A stretch of DNA of 64,000 nt from Zerene cesonia (Eukaryota; Arthropoda; Insecta; Lepidoptera; Pieridae): the NCBI RefSeq assembly GCF_012273895.1, contig NC_052127.1, positions 372,001-436,000 of the forward strand. The letters run 5' to 3'. Below the pieces are notes generated by a model. It worked only from the letters and a program-made list of their open reading frames with translations, made no database searches and was not told the origin of the DNA. The translations under genes and the position numbers were made by a program. Shown here piece after piece: positions 35,276 to 46,700 of this stretch. How positions within the stretch are numbered: the stretch's first letter is position 1; each line of letters starts with the position of its first letter.

Positions 35276-36159
35276 TAAATAACTAAAGTTCATACATAAG
35301 GCAAATATAGCTGTAACTGTAAAAGTTACTTGATGTCGGGCGATATAGATGTAGAGCCATGTTGATATGGAGATATTTATATTATGTTAAAAGAATAAAC
35401 GAATCTAAACTAGTTAATTTATTGTTAATTGTTACACGACGCGATTGTTAGACTATGTTAAGGGACTGTGATCTTTTTGGGTCGAGCCCCGCCCGCGACA
35501 CATTGTATTACTGACTGAAGTATTCGTTTTATTTATTCATTATATATATATATTTATTCATTGCACTGAACACTCACTACCTACTTTTTTAGCTTCCTAA
35601 CCTCAGGACATTTATCTGATTGAACCGATTTTGTTGATACTTCTTTTTTACTATGTCATCAGTTTTTTTTTTACTTTGGCCTCTGATACAACTTATTACG
35701 ATTACTGTCATTCGGGACCCCTAACAATCTGATTTTAAATTTTAGTTATTTCTTATTTCATTTTTAGATTTCAGGAACTTCAGGAAAATAATGTTCATAT
35801 TTTATCATTCAAAACCAAATTAATTTTGTATTAATAAAAAATCCGACGAAACGATTCTGGACATTTTAATGGTGCTTCAAGGGAAACACAAGCTTCTTTT
35901 TTAATGCGTAGTAAAGAGATATTGCTAAATTTAACTAAAATGCATTTAGATATACCTAAATGCTACCTGCGGCTTCGCCCGCGTAGTCCATGGGAATTAA
36001 ATGTCTCGCCGGGTAAAAAGTGGCCTGTATAAATATCTTAAGTTTAATTACGTCTGGACATATTATTTATAGATATATTTCTATTTCTTGACATCGGGTC
36101 TAATATAATACCTATAAATCAGAAATTATTTTCAAATCTTAAATTAGCTTGTATATATT

Positions 36160-36300
36160 GTATATCTATGTATAAAAATGAATCGCTATATGTGTTGCTA
36201 AGCGTAATACTCGTGAACGGGTCGACAGCACACAAAGTTTAATAATATGGAGAGAAATGAAGTAGCGTCCACGGGCGAAGCCGGGCTGCTATTTGCAGTT
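36160..36300 (+). repeat. Diverged interspersed repeat
   Basis: TGTATAAAAATGAATCGCTA then GTGTTGCTAAGCG and CCACGGGCGAAGCCGGGC. The 5' part resembles 62225-62390. Confidence 0.5.
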
Positions 36301-37010
36301 ATATAAAAAGTTATTTTGATTAGTAAAAGCCTTTGTCCCTAAACCTTACGAGTCATAAAACAATATTTTAAGATTTTTTAACTCAACAAATCAATGTGTA
36401 CACGTTAAAGTTGAGAGGAAAGCTTTTTAGTTAAATTAAATTTTGAATAACGCCATCTAGGAAGAATAATAAAATGCCAACCTTCACGTGGTTTTTGTTT
36501 ATTTATTTATTGTGGCTATTTTTAAATTTTTACTGAAATGTATTCAGAATAAATAGCAAAACTAAAAGTTTTTCGAATATGTATGTGAAACGAAATTAAA
36601 AAAAAATAAAAAATCTCATGAAGGACGAATGTATAATTACCTCGTATTCAAGCGTTAAAAATCATATGAATTGTCCATGACTTTTCAGTAGGGTTACCAG
36701 ATTTCAATCTTTTCCTATAAAGGTGGTTTATTGATATTGCAAGTTTGTTAATCACTCTATTGTATAAAGTGGAAAAATATTACAATGAAATCATAATTAA
36801 TTAAATAAAAAACATTCAGTTTTATGAATGTTGCATGTTTTAAATATCTTTATTTTGCGCCTCTAGAGTCTTAAATATTTGAAATTTCTTATGTGAATTT
36901 ATTAACTAATATTTGAATAAAACGCTAAGCATCATATTACTGTTGTAATTTAATTATTTATTGATATATATATCAGTGTCACTGTCACACTGGGGCAAGG
37001 ATTTATTGGG

Positions 37011-37346
37011 AAATTTAATTCTAAACTGGCAACTCAGTGTGTTTCGCACGAACGCAAGATGGCTGCCAATTTATGTGAACGCAAGGACGAGTAGAAAACT
37101 CTGACGCGTTCGTTTGATAAAATATAGTTTTTATTGTGATATTTTATTACCAATCGCTGTTTTAACCTAGTGTATGTGTTTTGTGTTATATGTTATTAGT
37201 TATCCATGTTTATAAAGTCATATGTGCAATATTGCTATAGAAGGCATATAAAATGTTCAGTGTTGAATTGTGATGGTTATTTATGCAGTGATAGTTCTCC
37301 TTTGGGCGTAATGATGCATGTTATTGGATGATATTGGTGATTTTAC
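37011..37346 (+). promoter_or_regulatory. Possible promoter and non-coding first exon
   Basis: A stretch containing AACGCAAGATGGCTGCCA (YY1-like AAGATGG) and GACGCGTTCG is followed at 37347-37352 by a good donor, GTAAGT. No open frame spans it. This would suit a 5' UTR exon of a plus-strand gene whose coding part lies to the right of the window. This is an inference; a chance donor is possible. Confidence 0.25.
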
Positions 37347-37352
37347 GTAAGT

Positions 37353-39897
37353 ACTTGTACTATTTTAATTCTCCTCTGTCGTATAAGCATAGGATAAAGT
37401 GATTTTTTCAGTCACAGAGTGTAACCTATCTGATTATATTGGTCGTTTTTATAGCGTGGCCAAAGTAGGCGCTGAGTCGTCGCCGGTTGTAATAATGCAG
37501 CTGTTCCCTTTACACGATGCAGCCTTTTTTATACAAATCACTCGTAACATATTTTCATCTTTCGACGACTGTTACGTCTGTAATTTATGTTATTGTTAAA
37601 AACAACACCTAGAAAATGTTTTTCGTGGTGAAACCATCTTAATAAATACGTTTGTTAACACAAGATCATATCCTAATTCACGAGTAATATGTATTTAGCT
37701 CATTTAAACGTAAGGATATACAACATTTAAAAACATATGGTTAATGGTTTGTATATCAATGTAAATGCAAGCACCGTGTTATCGTAATTATGATAAACGG
37801 CCAACGTTCATCATTTAAATGTAATAACTTCTCCCATACAGAAATCTCGGTTATTGTTAAATGTAAGCAAAAACAACAAGTATAATTTTTATATAAATTT
37901 TTCTTTAACTAAATGTTAATGTAAAGTAATGTTAGTCTTTTGAATTTTTAAATAAGTTCTTAAATATTTTACTTTATAAAAACCACTGCTGTGTCACAGT
38001 AATGTTTTAAATTCATTACATACCCACTATATTTAAGGAGTGTGGGAACAAACATTGTGACAAGAATTTTGTACAATAAAAATGGATTTGAAACACTGTA
38101 TGTATCAGTATATATACAGTAATGCACTGTGACCCCATTTATTTGTTAAAATTTTAAAGAGAAATTTATGTTATTTTCACATACTCCACAACCGGCAATG
38201 GTAGATTATTTAAATTGATTTATAGGGCCATAAACATGCACTTCTGGCATGAATAAAGGCTTTGTGCTCTACTTTCTACATTAAATTATACCATAACAAT
38301 GTACTTGAATATAAAATGGTAACATTACCAGAACATATCAAAACTATGTAGTATACATTATATGTAATACACATTGTTCTAATGCAGTAATTTTTTTAAC
38401 TTTCAGCTAGTTAAGTTGTTGTTACAATGAGTATGTCTCTTCTTAGATAAGTAGTGTTATTGATTATAAAACTAGCTGACTGGACAGACATGTTTGTGCA
38501 ATCTCTCAAATATGTCAAGATCTTTTATTTTTGACAAAATTTTCTTAAGTTGTGTTGCATTATATTCTACTACTTATATATTATATATACTACTAAGAAA
38601 CACAACAAAAAATAAATAGTGATATAGGTCTAAATGCTCTCTTGTGAGTCTGTGACCAAGGTATATAGGGGCTCATTTTATATATATAATTAGCTGCAGT
38701 GGCTTCACTCGTGGTATGTTTTTATCTCCATAACAATGATTAAAAACTTGCTGAAATGGCCTGCAATCTCGAGTTTTAAACTTACCAACACATTTGGAGA
38801 TTTATTTTTATTTATGTATATATACATGTATACTTTTGTGATTTAATCTATCATTGCTTATTATCAAGGCATTATGTTTTTTTTTAAATATTAAGCAAGT
38901 GTTATTAGTTTAATTACTAATTTATTTAGGGGAGCTAAAAGCTTATTTTGATTCACAATAAAAACTAAAAATGATATATGCTAGTTAGATATTGTTAACA
39001 AACATAATGCTATACATTATAAAAATATACAATAATAAAAAAATCACAGAGATGAACTAGAAAGTATAAACATTACTTTTAGCACTCAAAATATATCTAG
39101 GCAATCAACCTGATTTTTAATCAAATTATTTGTTGAGCCACATTGTAATTTAATCATGATTTATTTTGTAAGTGTAATCAATAGATTCATAGTAAAACGC
39201 GTACTCTATTTTCTGAACATAATACATACGCATTTGTGCGTGCGGCACGGTGTATGAAAATTCCAGTTGATCCTGATGATTTGTGGATTGTAGTGTATGA
39301 ATGTGTGGGTGTGTCATTCTGCATCATGTAGTCCCCTTAAATAAACAAAACGAATAAACAGATTCCGAATACATAATATAATATTATGCTCTTCAAGTGA
39401 TATTTAAAATTATATATTGTTTTATTTTGAACATTAAACATGTCTGAGGTCTGTATGCAAATTTTGTATTAGTTGATTGTATATTATTTTGTATTAATAA
39501 TAGTTTGTCTATTAATAAAACTTATTGGCAATGCTAATTGCAATTTCTTTTTTTATGTTAATAAAACAATATATGTGCATTTTTAGTTATTAATATTTAT
39601 TTTGAATCATGTTGCAGTCTGTCATTGATGGAAAATTTCACATCAAAATTTTAATAAGATCTCAAATCAATACCTTAAATATTTCATAAGTAGTTTTAAA
39701 CATACTTTTCTTTGTCATACATACTTTTTTTCTGTCAAGAGTATCAGATTTTTTGGAATCACTATTATAACATTTCAATATTTACTTGAAAACATTTTAT
39801 TAGAAATAATTTTTAAATATGCTATATCATTATTCATTAAACATCAATAAAAAGTCAACAATAAAATTATCATCCAATAATCTATACTTATCCTATT
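37353..39897. other. AT-rich non-coding sequence
   Basis: No gene or clear repeat copy recognised. If 37011-37346 is a first exon, this would be intron. Confidence 0.4.
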
Positions 39898-40080
39898 TCC
39901 TACTAATATTATAAATGCGAAGTTTGTGAGGATTTCTGTGTGTTTGTTACTCTTTCACGCAAAAACTACTGAACTGATTGCAGACAGCTGGACAACTGGA
40001 ATAACATGCAACTTTTTATCCCGATATTCCTACGTGTAAGTCCGTATACTTACGCGGGTGAATCCGCGGGGCGCAAGTAC
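39898..40080 (+). repeat. Interspersed repeat, TCCTACTAATATTATAAATG family
   Basis: All landmarks are in order, with a small deletion after GAACTGATTGCA. It ends GCGGGGCGCAAGTAC. Confidence 0.75.
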
Positions 40081-40409
40081 TGGTCCAATTTGAAAAATTA
40101 TTTCAGTATTAGATTATTTTGCCCATTTAATGTTCTGTAATATAAATGATATTTTTCCAATTAATGTTTGTATGTTTTCGTTTTTGCCGACTGCAATGTG
40201 TATTGTTTTGCAATTTTCTCACATTTCAATACATTATGTGAAATACCATGAACAATAACCGTTTGACAACAACCGTTAAATGAAATTTTAACAATGACTT
40301 TAATTAATTTATTGTAACAGTGTGATATGTGACTAATGCCCTTGTAAATGCTTTTTAACCAAGTTAATTTATTATGTGAGGATATATAAATTATTTATAT
40401 TTGATCCAG

Positions 40410-40535
40410 CGCTAAGTTGCCAGAGAGTATGTTGACCGTACTTGGCCAGCGTGGTGGATTATGGTCTGAACTCTCATAGGAGGCCTGTGTCCCAGCAGTG
40501 GGAAGCAGCATTTATGGGCTAATGATGATGATAAC
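40410..40535 (+). repeat. LINE-like 3' tail ending in TGATGATGAT
   Basis: ACTTGGCCAGCGTGGTGGAT, TATGGTCTGAAC, CTCATAGGAGGCCTGTGTCC and CAGCAGTGGGAA precede the ATGATGATGAT run. The same order is found at 52085-52200. I recognise this as the 3' end of a lepidopteran non-LTR element; class by recognition only. Confidence 0.6.
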
Positions 40536-40574
40536 GACCTTTTGTGCATATTGTCTAGATTCATTAGCATGAGC

Positions 40575-40842
40575 TCATACATGATCTCACTGCTGGGGCA
40601 CAAGCCTCCTATGACGCTTCAGGTTCTCCTGTCTACCATACTGGCCAAGTGTGGGTTGGTAGATGTCGCATGTCGTCGGAACTTTTTGATCCTTGGACAT
40701 GCCGGTTTTTTTACGATGTTTTTCTTCACTTTTAGGCAGTGGTGATGTTAACATGCTCACATAAATTGATATTCCAATTTATTTCTTGCACGCTCGCTAG
40801 GTGTCGAACCGCCGAATTATCGATTTTAAGTCCGAGATCCAC
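40575..40842 (+). repeat. Interspersed repeat split by a transposon (left part)
   Basis: Contains CTGCTGGGGCACAAGCCTCC, GGCAGTGGTGATGTTAACAT and CTCGCTAGGTGTCGAACCGC, and ends in AAGTCCGAGATCCAC. The missing end, ACCACTGAACAACCA, resumes at 42001. The uninterrupted relative at 61975-62145 has AAGTCCGAG...CACCACTGAGCCACCACTG, confirming the interruption. Confidence 0.7.
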
Positions 40843-42000
40843 ACGTCTGTAAAGCTAGAAAGGTCAAGTCGGCAGAATCACTCGAATTATATCTCAAAAT
40901 TTAGTGCTCATTTAGTGNNNNNNNNNNNNNNNNNNNNNNNNNNNNNNNNNNNNNNNNNNNNNNNNNNNNNNNNNNNNNNNNNNNNNNNNNNNNNNNNNNN
41001 NNNNNNNNNNNNNNNNNNNNNNNNNNNNNNNNNNNNNNNNNNNNNNNNNNNNNNNNNNNNNNNNNNNNNNNNNNNNNNNNNNNNNNNNNNNNNNNNNNNN
41101 NNNNNNNNNNNNNNNNNNNNNNNNNNNNNNNNNNNNNNNNNNNNNNNNNNNNNNNNNNNNNNNNNNNNNNNNNNNNNNNNNNNNNNNNNNNNNNNNNNNN
41201 NNNNNNNNNNNNNNNNNNNNNNNNNNNNNNNNNNNNNNNNNNNNNNNNNNNNNNNNNNNNNNNNNNNNNNNNNNNNNNNNNNNNNNNNNNNNNNNNNNNN
41301 NNNNNNNNNNNNNNNNNNNNNNNNNNNNNNNNNNNNNNNNNNNNNNNNNNNNNNNNNNNNNNNNNNNNNNNNNNNNNNNNNNNNNNNNNNNNNNNNNNNN
41401 NNNNNNNNNNNNNNNNNNNNNNNNNNNNNNNNNNNNNNNNNNNNNNNNNNNNNNNNNNNNNNNNNNNNNNNNNNNNNNNNNNNNNNNNNNNNNNNNNNNN
41501 NNNNNNNNNNNNNNNNNNNNNNNNNNNNNNNNNNNNNNNNNNNNNNNNNNNNNNNNNNNNNNNNNNNNNNNNNNNNNNNNNNNNNNNNNNNNNNNNNNNN
41601 NNNNNNNNNNNNNNNNNNNNNNNNNNNNNNNNNNNNNNNNNNNNNNNNNNNNNNNNNNNNNNNNNNNNNNNNNNNNNNNNNNNNNNNNNNNNNNNNNNNN
41701 NNNNNNNNNNNNNNNNNNNNNNNNNNNNNNNNNNNNNNNNNNNNNNNNNNNNNNNNNNNNNNNNNNNNNNNNNNNNNNNNNNNNNNNNNNNNNNNNNNNN
41801 NNNNNNNNNNNNNNNNNNNNNNNNNNNNNNNNNNNNNNNNNNNNNNNNNNNNNNNNNNNNNNNNNNNNNNNNNNNNNNNNNNNNNNNNNNNNNNNNNNNN
41901 NNNNNNNNNNNNNNNNNACTAAATGAGCACTAAATTTTGAGATATAATTCGAGTGATTCTGCCGACTTGACCTTTCTAGCTTTACAGACGTGAGATCCAC
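40834..42000. mobile_element. DNA transposon with ~74-bp perfect inverted termini and 9-bp target duplication
   Basis: The element is 40843-41991. The left end runs ACGTCTGTAAAGCTAGAAAG onward to the gap edge at 40917. The right end (41918-41991) is its exact reverse complement over about 74 bases. It is flanked by GAGATCCAC at 40834-40842 and 41992-42000, a perfect 9-bp duplication, and the host repeat reads through when the insert is removed. The interior is 1000 N, so coding content and true length are unknown. A 9-bp duplication with long termini fits the Mutator-like (MULE) or Merlin superfamilies. Perfect termini suggest recent insertion. Confidence 0.85.
40918..41917. other. Assembly gap, 1000 N
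   Basis: Lies exactly at the inner side of a perfect inverted repeat, so palindrome-induced assembly failure is the likely cause. Confidence 0.99.
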
Positions 42001-42794
42001 ACCACTGAACAACCAGTGATTTGTCTTTGTTGCGTATTATACTGTCTTGTGGCAAATGTATCGTCATCTTAGTTATAAATAATAATGTGTACCGTGGATA
42101 TAATTAGAACAAAATTGCCATATTTTCAAAATGGACTCGTAAAAATGAAATGAATACTACTTAATTAAGTAAGTTTGTTTATCGAAACATAAAGATAGAC
42201 AATTAAACCTGTGCTTGTCCCCTTGTTATAAATATCAACTGACACTAACTGCTTACCTGTCTCAGTGCAGTATAAGATAAATAACTTTATTTACATAGGA
42301 ATGTAATTTTAAATTAAAACCAAGGAATAAAAGAGGCTTAAAACACACAGCTCACATGCTCCCGAAAAGATAAAAAGTAATGTTTAAAATACATGTTTTT
42401 GTTAGCTTACACTACCTGGCCTACCTTCCCTGCGAGCGATTTAATCCTTATAACGATTCACATAAATATGGACACTATTTCAACATAAATTTGAAACGAT
42501 AAGTGTTTTTTCTATAATTAAACGAATATTTACCCGTAGCGTATTTATTTGATCGCACGATACCGATTATTAACCGAATATCGGTTATTGAAACACGATA
42601 AATCCAATACAACGCATTGGTGGATCAGTAACCAAAAATTCGACGAAACGAGATAAATATACGTAACCGAAGCTGCGGGCAATTAATTTAATTGATCATT
42701 ATTTTATATCCTTAATATTTTATATCCTTAGCTACTGATATCACTACATAGAATGGTAAAGGTATGCTTAGGCCTTAGATCTTTAAAACTACGC
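42001..42794. other. Non-coding sequence between two transposons
   Basis: 42001-42020 is the displaced end of the repeat at 40575. The remainder is AT-rich with no recognised feature. Confidence 0.5.
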
Positions 42795-43149
42795 AATGGA
42801 ATTGGCTATGTGAACTTGGCACCCGACTTAAAAAAAATTCACATTTTTTTGCTTCATTCGATAGATTTAGATATGTAGTCGTAAGTAGTGAAGATAATTT
42901 CGTAAGTAGTAGCACCAAAAAAAAAATTATAAGGGTTGAAAAAAAAGTCATCCCCCGAAATTGCAAAAAAACTTTTTTTCCGGTGGTTTCTTATAGAAAT
43001 GGGTTTGTAGTGGATTGTAGTGAAGTTCTTTTCGTTTGTAGTAAAACAGAAATTTAAAAAAAAAATATTATAATTTAAGACTATTTTTCCAAACCGCTCT
43101 TCCCTGCACAAAACTAATTTGGAGGAGAATGCTATTACTACAAACGTTA

Positions 43150-44899
43150 AAAACGATAGATAAATGTACCTAGAGGTTTGTAGTGGATGAGTTTTCGTTT
43201 GTAGTAAGCTAGAAAATAAATTAGAGAGGTAAAATCGAAAATAATCGATTTTGGAGAGATTTCATCTCAAATACTTCCGGTAAGATGATTTCCCGATTAT
43301 TACAAACGATAAAAGCGATTAATAAATGTGTGTAGAGGTTTGTAGTTGAAGAATTTTCGTTTGTAGTTAGATAGAAAATAAATTAGAGAGGTAAAATCGA
43401 AAATAATCGATTTTGGAGAGATTTTATCTCAATAACTTCCGGTAAGAGGATTTCCCGATTACTACAAACGTTAAAAACGATAGATTAATATACCTAGACG
43501 TTTGTAGTGGACGAATTTTCGTTTGTAGTAAGATAGAAAATAAATTAGAGAGGTAAAATCGAAAATAATCGATTTTGGAGTGATTTCCTCTTGATTACTT
43601 CCGGTAAGAGGATTTCCCGATTATTACGAACGTTAAAAACGATAGATAAATGTATGTGGAGGTTTGTAGTGGACGAGTTTTCGTTTGTAGTAAGCTAGAA
43701 AATAAATTAGAGAGGTAAAATCNNNNNNNNNNNNNNNNNNNNNNNNNNNNNNNNNNNNNNNNNNNNNNNNNNNNNNNNNNNNNNNNNNNNNNNNNNNNNN
43801 NNNNNNNNNNNNNNNNNNNNNNNNNNNNNNNNNNNNNNNNNNNNNNNNNNNNNNNNNNNNNNNNNNNNNNNNNNNNNNNNNNNNNNNNNNNNNNNNNNNN
43901 NNNNNNNNNNNNNNNNNNNNNNNNNNNNNNNNNNNNNNNNNNNNNNNNNNNNNNNNNNNNNNNNNNNNNNNNNNNNNNNNNNNNNNNNNNNNNNNNNNNN
44001 NNNNNNNNNNNNNNNNNNNNNNNNNNNNNNNNNNNNNNNNNNNNNNNNNNNNNNNNNNNNNNNNNNNNNNNNNNNNNNNNNNNNNNNNNNNNNNNNNNNN
44101 NNNNNNNNNNNNNNNNNNNNNNNNNNNNNNNNNNNNNNNNNNNNNNNNNNNNNNNNNNNNNNNNNNNNNNNNNNNNNNNNNNNNNNNNNNNNNNNNNNNN
44201 NNNNNNNNNNNNNNNNNNNNNNNNNNNNNNNNNNNNNNNNNNNNNNNNNNNNNNNNNNNNNNNNNNNNNNNNNNNNNNNNNNNNNNNNNNNNNNNNNNNN
44301 NNNNNNNNNNNNNNNNNNNNNNNNNNNNNNNNNNNNNNNNNNNNNNNNNNNNNNNNNNNNNNNNNNNNNNNNNNNNNNNNNNNNNNNNNNNNNNNNNNNN
44401 NNNNNNNNNNNNNNNNNNNNNNNNNNNNNNNNNNNNNNNNNNNNNNNNNNNNNNNNNNNNNNNNNNNNNNNNNNNNNNNNNNNNNNNNNNNNNNNNNNNN
44501 NNNNNNNNNNNNNNNNNNNNNNNNNNNNNNNNNNNNNNNNNNNNNNNNNNNNNNNNNNNNNNNNNNNNNNNNNNNNNNNNNNNNNNNNNNNNNNNNNNNN
44601 NNNNNNNNNNNNNNNNNNNNNNNNNNNNNNNNNNNNNNNNNNNNNNNNNNNNNNNNNNNNNNNNNNNNNNNNNNNNNNNNNNNNNNNNNNNNNNNNNNNN
44701 NNNNNNNNNNNNNNNNNNNNNNTTCATCTTAATTACTTCCGGTAAGAGGATTTCCCGATTACTACAAACGTTAAAAACGATTGATAAATGTATGTGGAGG
44801 ATGGTAGTGGACGAATTCTCGTTTGTAGTAAGCCAGAAAATAATTTAGAGTGGTAAAGTCGAAAATTATCGATTTTGGAGTGATTTCATCTTAATTACT
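43150..44899 (+). repeat. 162-bp tandem array, left arm
   Basis: The landmark CGAAAATAATCGATTTTGGA recurs at 43236, 43398 and 43560, with the next unit starting at 43722 just as the gap begins, each step exactly 162 bases. After the gap a unit reappears with its landmark at 44860. Each unit also carries several GTTTGTAGT / ACTACAAAC words and a TTCCGGTAAGAGGATTTCCC block. Confidence 0.95.
43723..44722. other. Assembly gap, 1000 N, inside the tandem array
   Basis: Both flanks are in the same repeat and orientation, so the gap probably hides more 162-bp units. The landmark spacing across it (43722 to 44860, 1138) is within 4 bases of seven units, which may be coincidence given the placeholder length. 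Confidence 0.99.
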
Positions 44900-46000
44900 C
44901 AAAATCTCTCCAAAATCGATTATTTTCGATTTTACCTCTCTAATTTATTTTCTATCTAACTACAAACGAAAACTCGTCCACTACAAACCTCTAGGTATAT
45001 TTATCTATCGTTTTTAACGTTTGTAGTAATCGGGAAATCCTCTTACCGGAAGTAATTAAGATGAAATCACTCCAAAATCGATTATTTTCGATTTTACCAC
45101 TCTAAATTATATTCTGGCTTACTACAAACGAAAACTCGTCCACTACAAACCTCTACATACATTTATCAATCGTTTTTAACGTTTGTAGTAATCGGGAAAT
45201 CCTCTTACCGGAAATAATTAAGAGGAAATCACTCCAAAATCGATTATTTTCGATTTTACCTCTCTAATTTATTTTCTATCTAACTACAAACGAAAACTCG
45301 TCCACTACAAACCTCTAGGTACATTTATCTATCGTTTTTAACGTTTGTAGTAATCGGGAAATCCTCTTACCGGAAGTAATTAAGATGAAATCCCTTCAAA
45401 ATGGATTATTTTCGATTTTACCTCTCTAATTTATTTTCTATCTAACTACAAACGAAAACTCGTCCACTACAAACCTCTAGGTACATTTAGCTATCGTTTT
45501 TAACGTTTGTAGTAATCGGGAAATCCTCTTACCGGAAGTAAATGAGATGAAATCACTCCAAAATCGATTATTTTCGATTTTACCTCTCTAATTTATTTTC
45601 TATCTAACTACAAACGATAATTCGTCCACTACAAACCTCTACATACATTTATCAATCGTTTTTAACGTTTGTAGTAATCGGGAAATCCTCTTACCGGAAG
45701 TTATTGAGATGAAATCACTCCAAAATCGATTATTTTCGATTTTACCTCTCTAATTTATTTTCTATCTAACTACAAACGAAAACTCGTCCACTACAAACCT
45801 CTAGGTACATTTATCTATTGTTTTTAACGTTTGTAGTAATCGGGAAATCCTCTTACCGGAAGTGATTGAGATGAAATCACTCCAAAATCGATTATTTTCG
45901 ATTTTACCTCTCTAATTTATTTTCTATCTAACTACAAACGAAAACTCATCCACTACAAACCTCTAGGTACATTTATCTATCGTTTTTAACGTTTGTAGTA
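44900..46000 (-). repeat. 162-bp tandem array, right arm
   Basis: The inverted landmark CAAAATCGATTATTTTCG (CAAAATGGATTATTTTCG in one unit) is at 44911, 45073, 45235, 45397, 45559, 45721 and 45883: seven units, every step exactly 162 bases. Units differ by a few substitutions, without length change. Confidence 0.97.
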
Positions 46001-46518
46001 ATAGCATTCTCCTCCAAATTAGTTTTGTGCAGGGAAGAGCGGTTTGGAAAAATACTCTTAAATTATAATATTTTTTTTTTCAATTTCTGTTTTACTACAA
46101 ACAAAAAAAACTTCACTACAATCCACTACAAACCTATTTCTATAAGAAACCACCGGAAAAAAATTTTTTTTGCAATTTCGGGGGATGACTTTTTTTTCAA
46201 CCCTTATAATTTTTTTTTGGTGCTACTACTTACGAAATTATCTTCACTACTTACGACTACATATCTAAATCTATCGAATGGAGCAAAAAAATGTGAATTT
46301 TTTTTAAGTCGGGTGCCAAGTTCACATAGCCAATGGAATTTGATGTGGGTTTTTAAAAAGAACAGAGTGATTCAAGAGAAAGATTTATCTGTACATAAGA
46401 TGCATTATATAGTAAAGTGCATGTCAACATTGGACCCGTGCAGAGTAGGATATAATATGCGTTCGAATATCTGATATTATGATACGGTCGTTCCGTCATG
46501 TCATAATTGATATTCACT

Positions 46519-46700
46519 TATATATAAAATTCTCGTGTCACAATGTTAGTCTCTATACTCCTCCGAAACGGCTTGACCGATTCCTCTGAAATTTGGTAAG
46601 CATATTGGGTAGGTCTGAGAATCAGCTAACATCTATTTTTTATCCCGATATTCCTACGGGATACGGACTTACGCGGGTGAAACCGCGGGGCGCAGCTAGT
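46519..46700 (+). repeat. Chimeric interspersed repeat
   Basis: The first ~120 bases match the family of 7324-7503 (TATATAAAATTCTCGTGTCA, GGCTTGACCGATTCCTCTGA). The last ~60 bases match the other family (CCCGATATTCCTACGGGATA through GCGGGGCGCAGCTAGT). The switch falls near 46640, after CATCTATTTTT. Confidence 0.7.

Larger units (their letters stand above)
34722..37010. other. Intergenic sequence with repeat fragments
   Basis: No gene recognised. Repeat fragments lie at 35190-35275, around 35960-36030 (CTTCGCCCGCGTAGTCCATG) and 36160-36300. The rest is AT-rich. Confidence 0.5.
42795..46340. mobile_element. Fold-back (FB-like) transposon with 162-bp tandem repeats in both arms
   Basis: The element is 42804-46331 between perfect 9-bp duplications AATGGAATT (42795-42803 and 46332-46340). 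Both ends read inward GGCTATGTGAACTTGGCACC and stay near-identical for about 330 bases (left to ~43135, right from ~46000). Inside, each arm is a tandem array of 162-bp units in inverted orientation. The arms meet head-to-head near 44900 without a spacer. A 1000-N gap (43723-44722) falls within the left array. The visible parts have no transposase-like frame, so it is probably moved in trans. Long inverted arms made of tandem repeats plus 9-bp duplications are the hallmarks of Drosophila FoldBack elements, mobilised by MULE-type enzymes. Kinship is inferred from architecture only. Confidence 0.85.

Noticed and set aside
42795..46340. The whole inverted structure as a simple mis-assembly
   Set aside because: A perfect 9-bp duplication outside both ends, plus divergence between individual repeat units and between arms, argue for a real transposon. 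Only the arm lengths and the gap remain uncertain.
46025..46474. 149-codon plus-strand frame
   Set aside because: Lies in the right outer domain of the fold-back element and runs past its end. The same sequence is mirrored in the left arm (42854-43111), and it has no transposase features.
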